Of a DNA stretch of 5,819 bases, positions 3,984 through 5,819 are shown in pieces. The DNA is from Geobacter sp. UBA4074 (lineage in GTDB: Bacteria > Desulfobacterota > Desulfuromonadia > Geobacterales > Pseudopelobacteraceae). The position numbers and the translations under genes are program-made. Where the stretch lies: NCBI GenBank assembly GCA_002383415.1, contig DFYU01000068.1:1-5819 (forward strand), written 5' to 3'. How positions within the stretch are numbered: position 1 is the stretch's first letter; every line of letters starts with the position of its first letter. The notes under the pieces were generated by a model. It was not told the origin of the DNA and did not search any database. It worked only from the letters and a program-made list of their open reading frames with translations.

Positions 3984-5819
3984 ACCGGCCCGTGGACGAC
4001 GCCCGCAAGGAAAAGCTGAAAAAGGAGCTGCAGGGGATGGGGCTTGCCGCCCTGGGTATCTTCATCCTGCTGGCCTTCCTGACCTTCAGCGCCGCCGACC
4101 AGTCTCTGAACAGCTGGTCCAGCGAAGGCGGGGTGCGCAACTTGGGGGGCCGGCTGGGTTCCCAGGTGGCCGACCTGTTCTTTATGCTGTTCGGCCTGGC
4201 CGCCTATCTGGTGCCGGGGGCGCTGCTGTTCCTGGCCTCCAACCTGTTGCGTTTCAAGGAGCTGCGGCTGCGTGGCTACAAGCTGGCCGCCTTCAGCGGT
4301 CTGCTCTTCTCCCTGTCGGCCCTGTTCGCCTTCAATCTCGAATCCACCGTGCTGTTCGGCCAACAGGTTCCCACCGGCGGCGCCATCGGCGCCCTGACGG
4401 TCCGCTTCCTGCGGGCGGTGGTCGGCACCACCGGCGCCCTGCTGGTGCTGCTGCCGCTGCTGGCGGCCTCGATCATGATACTGTGCCGTTTCTCGTTTGT
4501 ACTGTTTGCCGGCTGGTGGCTGGAAACCATGCGCCAGAAGTGGAGCGCCTGGCGGGAACGGCAGGCCCACCGCAAGGATGAGCAGCAACGGGACAAGGCC
4601 CTGGCAGCCGGCAAGCCGGCACCGTCCAGCGGCCCGGTCATCAAACCCCAGGCCCCGCCGCCACCGCCACCCAAGCCCAACTTCTTCAAGAAGGAGAAGA
4701 AGAAAGAGGCTGCCAAAGACAAACCGATCCAGGAGACCTTCGACTTTATCACCCAGCAGGAAGGCTTCCACACCCCGCCCCTGTCACTGCTTGACCCGCC
4801 GCCGGCCAGCGATCGCCGGGTTGACAAAGAGGCACTGGCAGTCAACGCCCGGCTGCTGGAGAAGAAGCTGCTGGACTTCGGCATCGACGGCGAGGTGGTG
4901 GAGATCGCGCCCGGCCCGGTGATCACCATGTACGAATTCGCCCCGGCCCCCGGCATCAAGATCAGCAAGATCGCCGGCCTGGCCGACGATCTGACCATGG
5001 CCCTGCAGGCGCTCTCGATCCGGATCGTGGCGCCGATCCCCGGCAAGGGGGTGGTGGGGATCGAGGTGCCCAACCGTGACCGGGAGACGGTCTACCTGCG
5101 GGAGATTTTCACCTGCGAGGAGTTTCTGCAGAGCCGGATGAAGCTACCGCTGGCCCTGGGCAAGGATATCGCCGGACTGCCCTCGATGGCCGACCTGGCC
5201 AAGGCGCCCCACCTGCTGGTGGCCGGCTCCACCGGCTCCGGTAAGTCGGTTTCGGTCAACACCATGATCCTGTCGCTCCTGTTCACCGCCACTCCGCGAG
5301 ACGTGCGTTTCATCATGGTGGACCCCAAGATGCTGGAATTCTCCATGTACGAGGGGATCCCCCACCTGCTGCTGCCGGTGGTGACCGAGCCGAAGAAGGC
5401 CTCGCTGGCGCTTAAGTGGGCCGTGGTGGAGATGGAGCGCCGCTACCGGCTGCTGGCCGACAAGGGCGTGCGCAATATTGAATCCTACAATCGCAAGCTG
5501 GCCACCGAAGAGGAAGAACAGGACGCCCTTGCCACCTCTGACGCAGAAATCATCGAGGAACTGGAAGAGGTATTGGAAGGTGAGGACGCTGCGCCGCTCG
5601 ACGAACCGCTGCCGTTTGTACTGGATGACAAGGAGCCGCTGGAACACAGCCACCTGCCGTACATCGTGGTGATCGTGGACGAGTTGGCCGATCTGATGAT
5701 GGTGGCCGGCCGCGAGGTGGAGGAGCATATCGCCCGTCTGGCCCAGAAGGCCCGCGCTGCGGGCATCCACCTGATACTGGCCACCCAACGGCCATCGGTG
5801 GATGTGATCACCGGCCTGA
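3980..5819 (+). CDS. ftsK: FtsK/SpoIIIE DNA translocase (3' end missing)
   Basis: Septum-anchored, ATP-driven DNA pump that clears and resolves chromosomes at division. The visible 613 residues hold four predicted membrane segments (about 20-37, 63-90, 100-120, 149-181). A short linker follows with a proline run (APPPPPPKP, 225-233) and a lysine-rich stretch (237-248). The alpha/beta motor then has Walker A GSTGSGKS (416-423) and Walker B VIVDE (D567, E568), followed by ARLAQKARAAGIHLILATQRPSVDVITGL at the edge. The rest of the motor and the winged-helix gamma domain lie outside. Residues about 507-558 form an unusually acidic insertion. Start: GTG 3980 overlaps the upstream stop and keeps the basic KEKLKKELQGM region that aligns with homologues. 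It lacks a clear ribosome-binding site, whereas ATG 4037 has AAAGGAG at 4021-4027. The true start could be 3980, 3992 or 4037. Confidence 0.95.
   Translation, partial: MNRPVDDARKEKLKKELQGMGLAALGIFILLAFLTFSAADQSLNSWSSEGGVRNLGGRLGSQVADLFFMLFGLAAYLVPGALLFLASNLLRFKELRLRGYKLAAFSGLLFSLSALFAFNLESTVLFGQQVPTGGAIGALTVRFLRAVVGTTGALLVLLPLLAASIMILCRFSFVLFAGWWLETMRQKWSAWRERQAHRKDEQQRDKALAAGKPAPSSGPVIKPQAPPPPPPKPNFFKKEKKKEAAKDKPIQETFDFITQQEGFHTPPLSLLDPPPASDRRVDKEALAVNARLLEKKLLDFGIDGEVVEIAPGPVITMYEFAPAPGIKISKIAGLADDLTMALQALSIRIVAPIPGKGVVGIEVPNRDRETVYLREIFTCEEFLQSRMKLPLALGKDIAGLPSMADLAKAPHLLVAGSTGSGKSVSVNTMILSLLFTATPRDVRFIMVDPKMLEFSMYEGIPHLLLPVVTEPKKASLALKWAVVEMERRYRLLADKGVRNIESYNRKLATEEEEQDALATSDAEIIEELEEVLEGEDAAPLDEPLPFVLDDKEPLEHSHLPYIVVIVDELADLMMVAGREVEEHIARLAQKARAAGIHLILATQRPSVDVITGL
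4021..4027 (+). promoter_or_regulatory. Possible internal Shine-Dalgarno for an alternative ftsK start
   Basis: AAAGGAG, 9 bases before the in-frame ATG at 4037. Starting there would remove the first 19 residues, including the basic region before the first membrane segment. It may be coincidence, because the bases encode the conserved KKEL segment. Confidence 0.3.

Noticed and set aside
3968..5073. Long minus-strand open frames (3968-4771 and 4276-5073) opposite ftsK
   Set aside because: Their Gln/Gly- and Ser-rich translations mirror the ftsK coding strand, and FtsK motifs on the plus strand are unmistakable.
5144..5788. 214-codon minus-strand open frame opposite the FtsK motor region
   Set aside because: His/Gln/Gly-rich translation without motifs, fully overlapping the Walker A and B coding region of ftsK.
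5817..5819. TGA at the last three bases as a possible ftsK stop
   Set aside because: It is out of frame; the ftsK reading frame ends in CTG (5816-5818) plus one base, and the family sequence VDVITGL continues beyond the window.

Overview
The window reads as ordinary chromosomal housekeeping DNA from a moderately GC-rich Gram-negative bacterium. The protein sequences (MetX, TtcA, OsmC-type protein and FtsK) and the dispersed repeat between ttcA and ispF look most like the Geobacter/Trichlorobacter group (Desulfuromonadia). This is an impression from sequence memory, not a search result. No phage, transposon, CRISPR or tRNA/rRNA signal is visible.

Left half, minus strand (bases 1-2616). Reading in the direction of transcription there is a sigma70-like promoter (2587-2616) and a complete SAM-I (S-box) riboswitch aptamer (2472-2570). 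A 10-bp hairpin (2417-2447) then sits directly against the metX start codon. metX (homoserine O-acyltransferase, first committed step of methionine synthesis) follows, then ttcA three bases downstream (tRNA C32 2-thiolation enzyme). After a repeat-bearing gap comes ispF (MEP isoprenoid pathway), which runs off the left edge. SAM, the end product of the methionine route, should therefore shut off metX and probably ttcA with it.

Right half, plus strand (2652-5819). A divergent promoter region leads into three tightly packed genes: an uncharacterised lipoprotein, an OsmC-family protein overlapping it by ATGA, and ftsK. The ftsK GTG overlaps the osmC-like stop as GTGA. ftsK encodes four membrane segments, a linker and the motor domain, and is cut by the right edge shortly after Walker B.

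The most informative structure is the metX leader. The 3' strand of the riboswitch P1 helix (GATGAGC) is perfectly complementary to a segment (GCTCATC) in the loop and 5' arm of the downstream hairpin. This gives a clear antiterminator/terminator switch. The hairpin's 3' arm also contains the metX Shine-Dalgarno sequence, so one hairpin may control both transcription and translation. I did not find a wholly new system. The less explained items are the lipoprotein, the repeat that supplies the TtcA C-terminus, and an acidic insertion in the FtsK motor.
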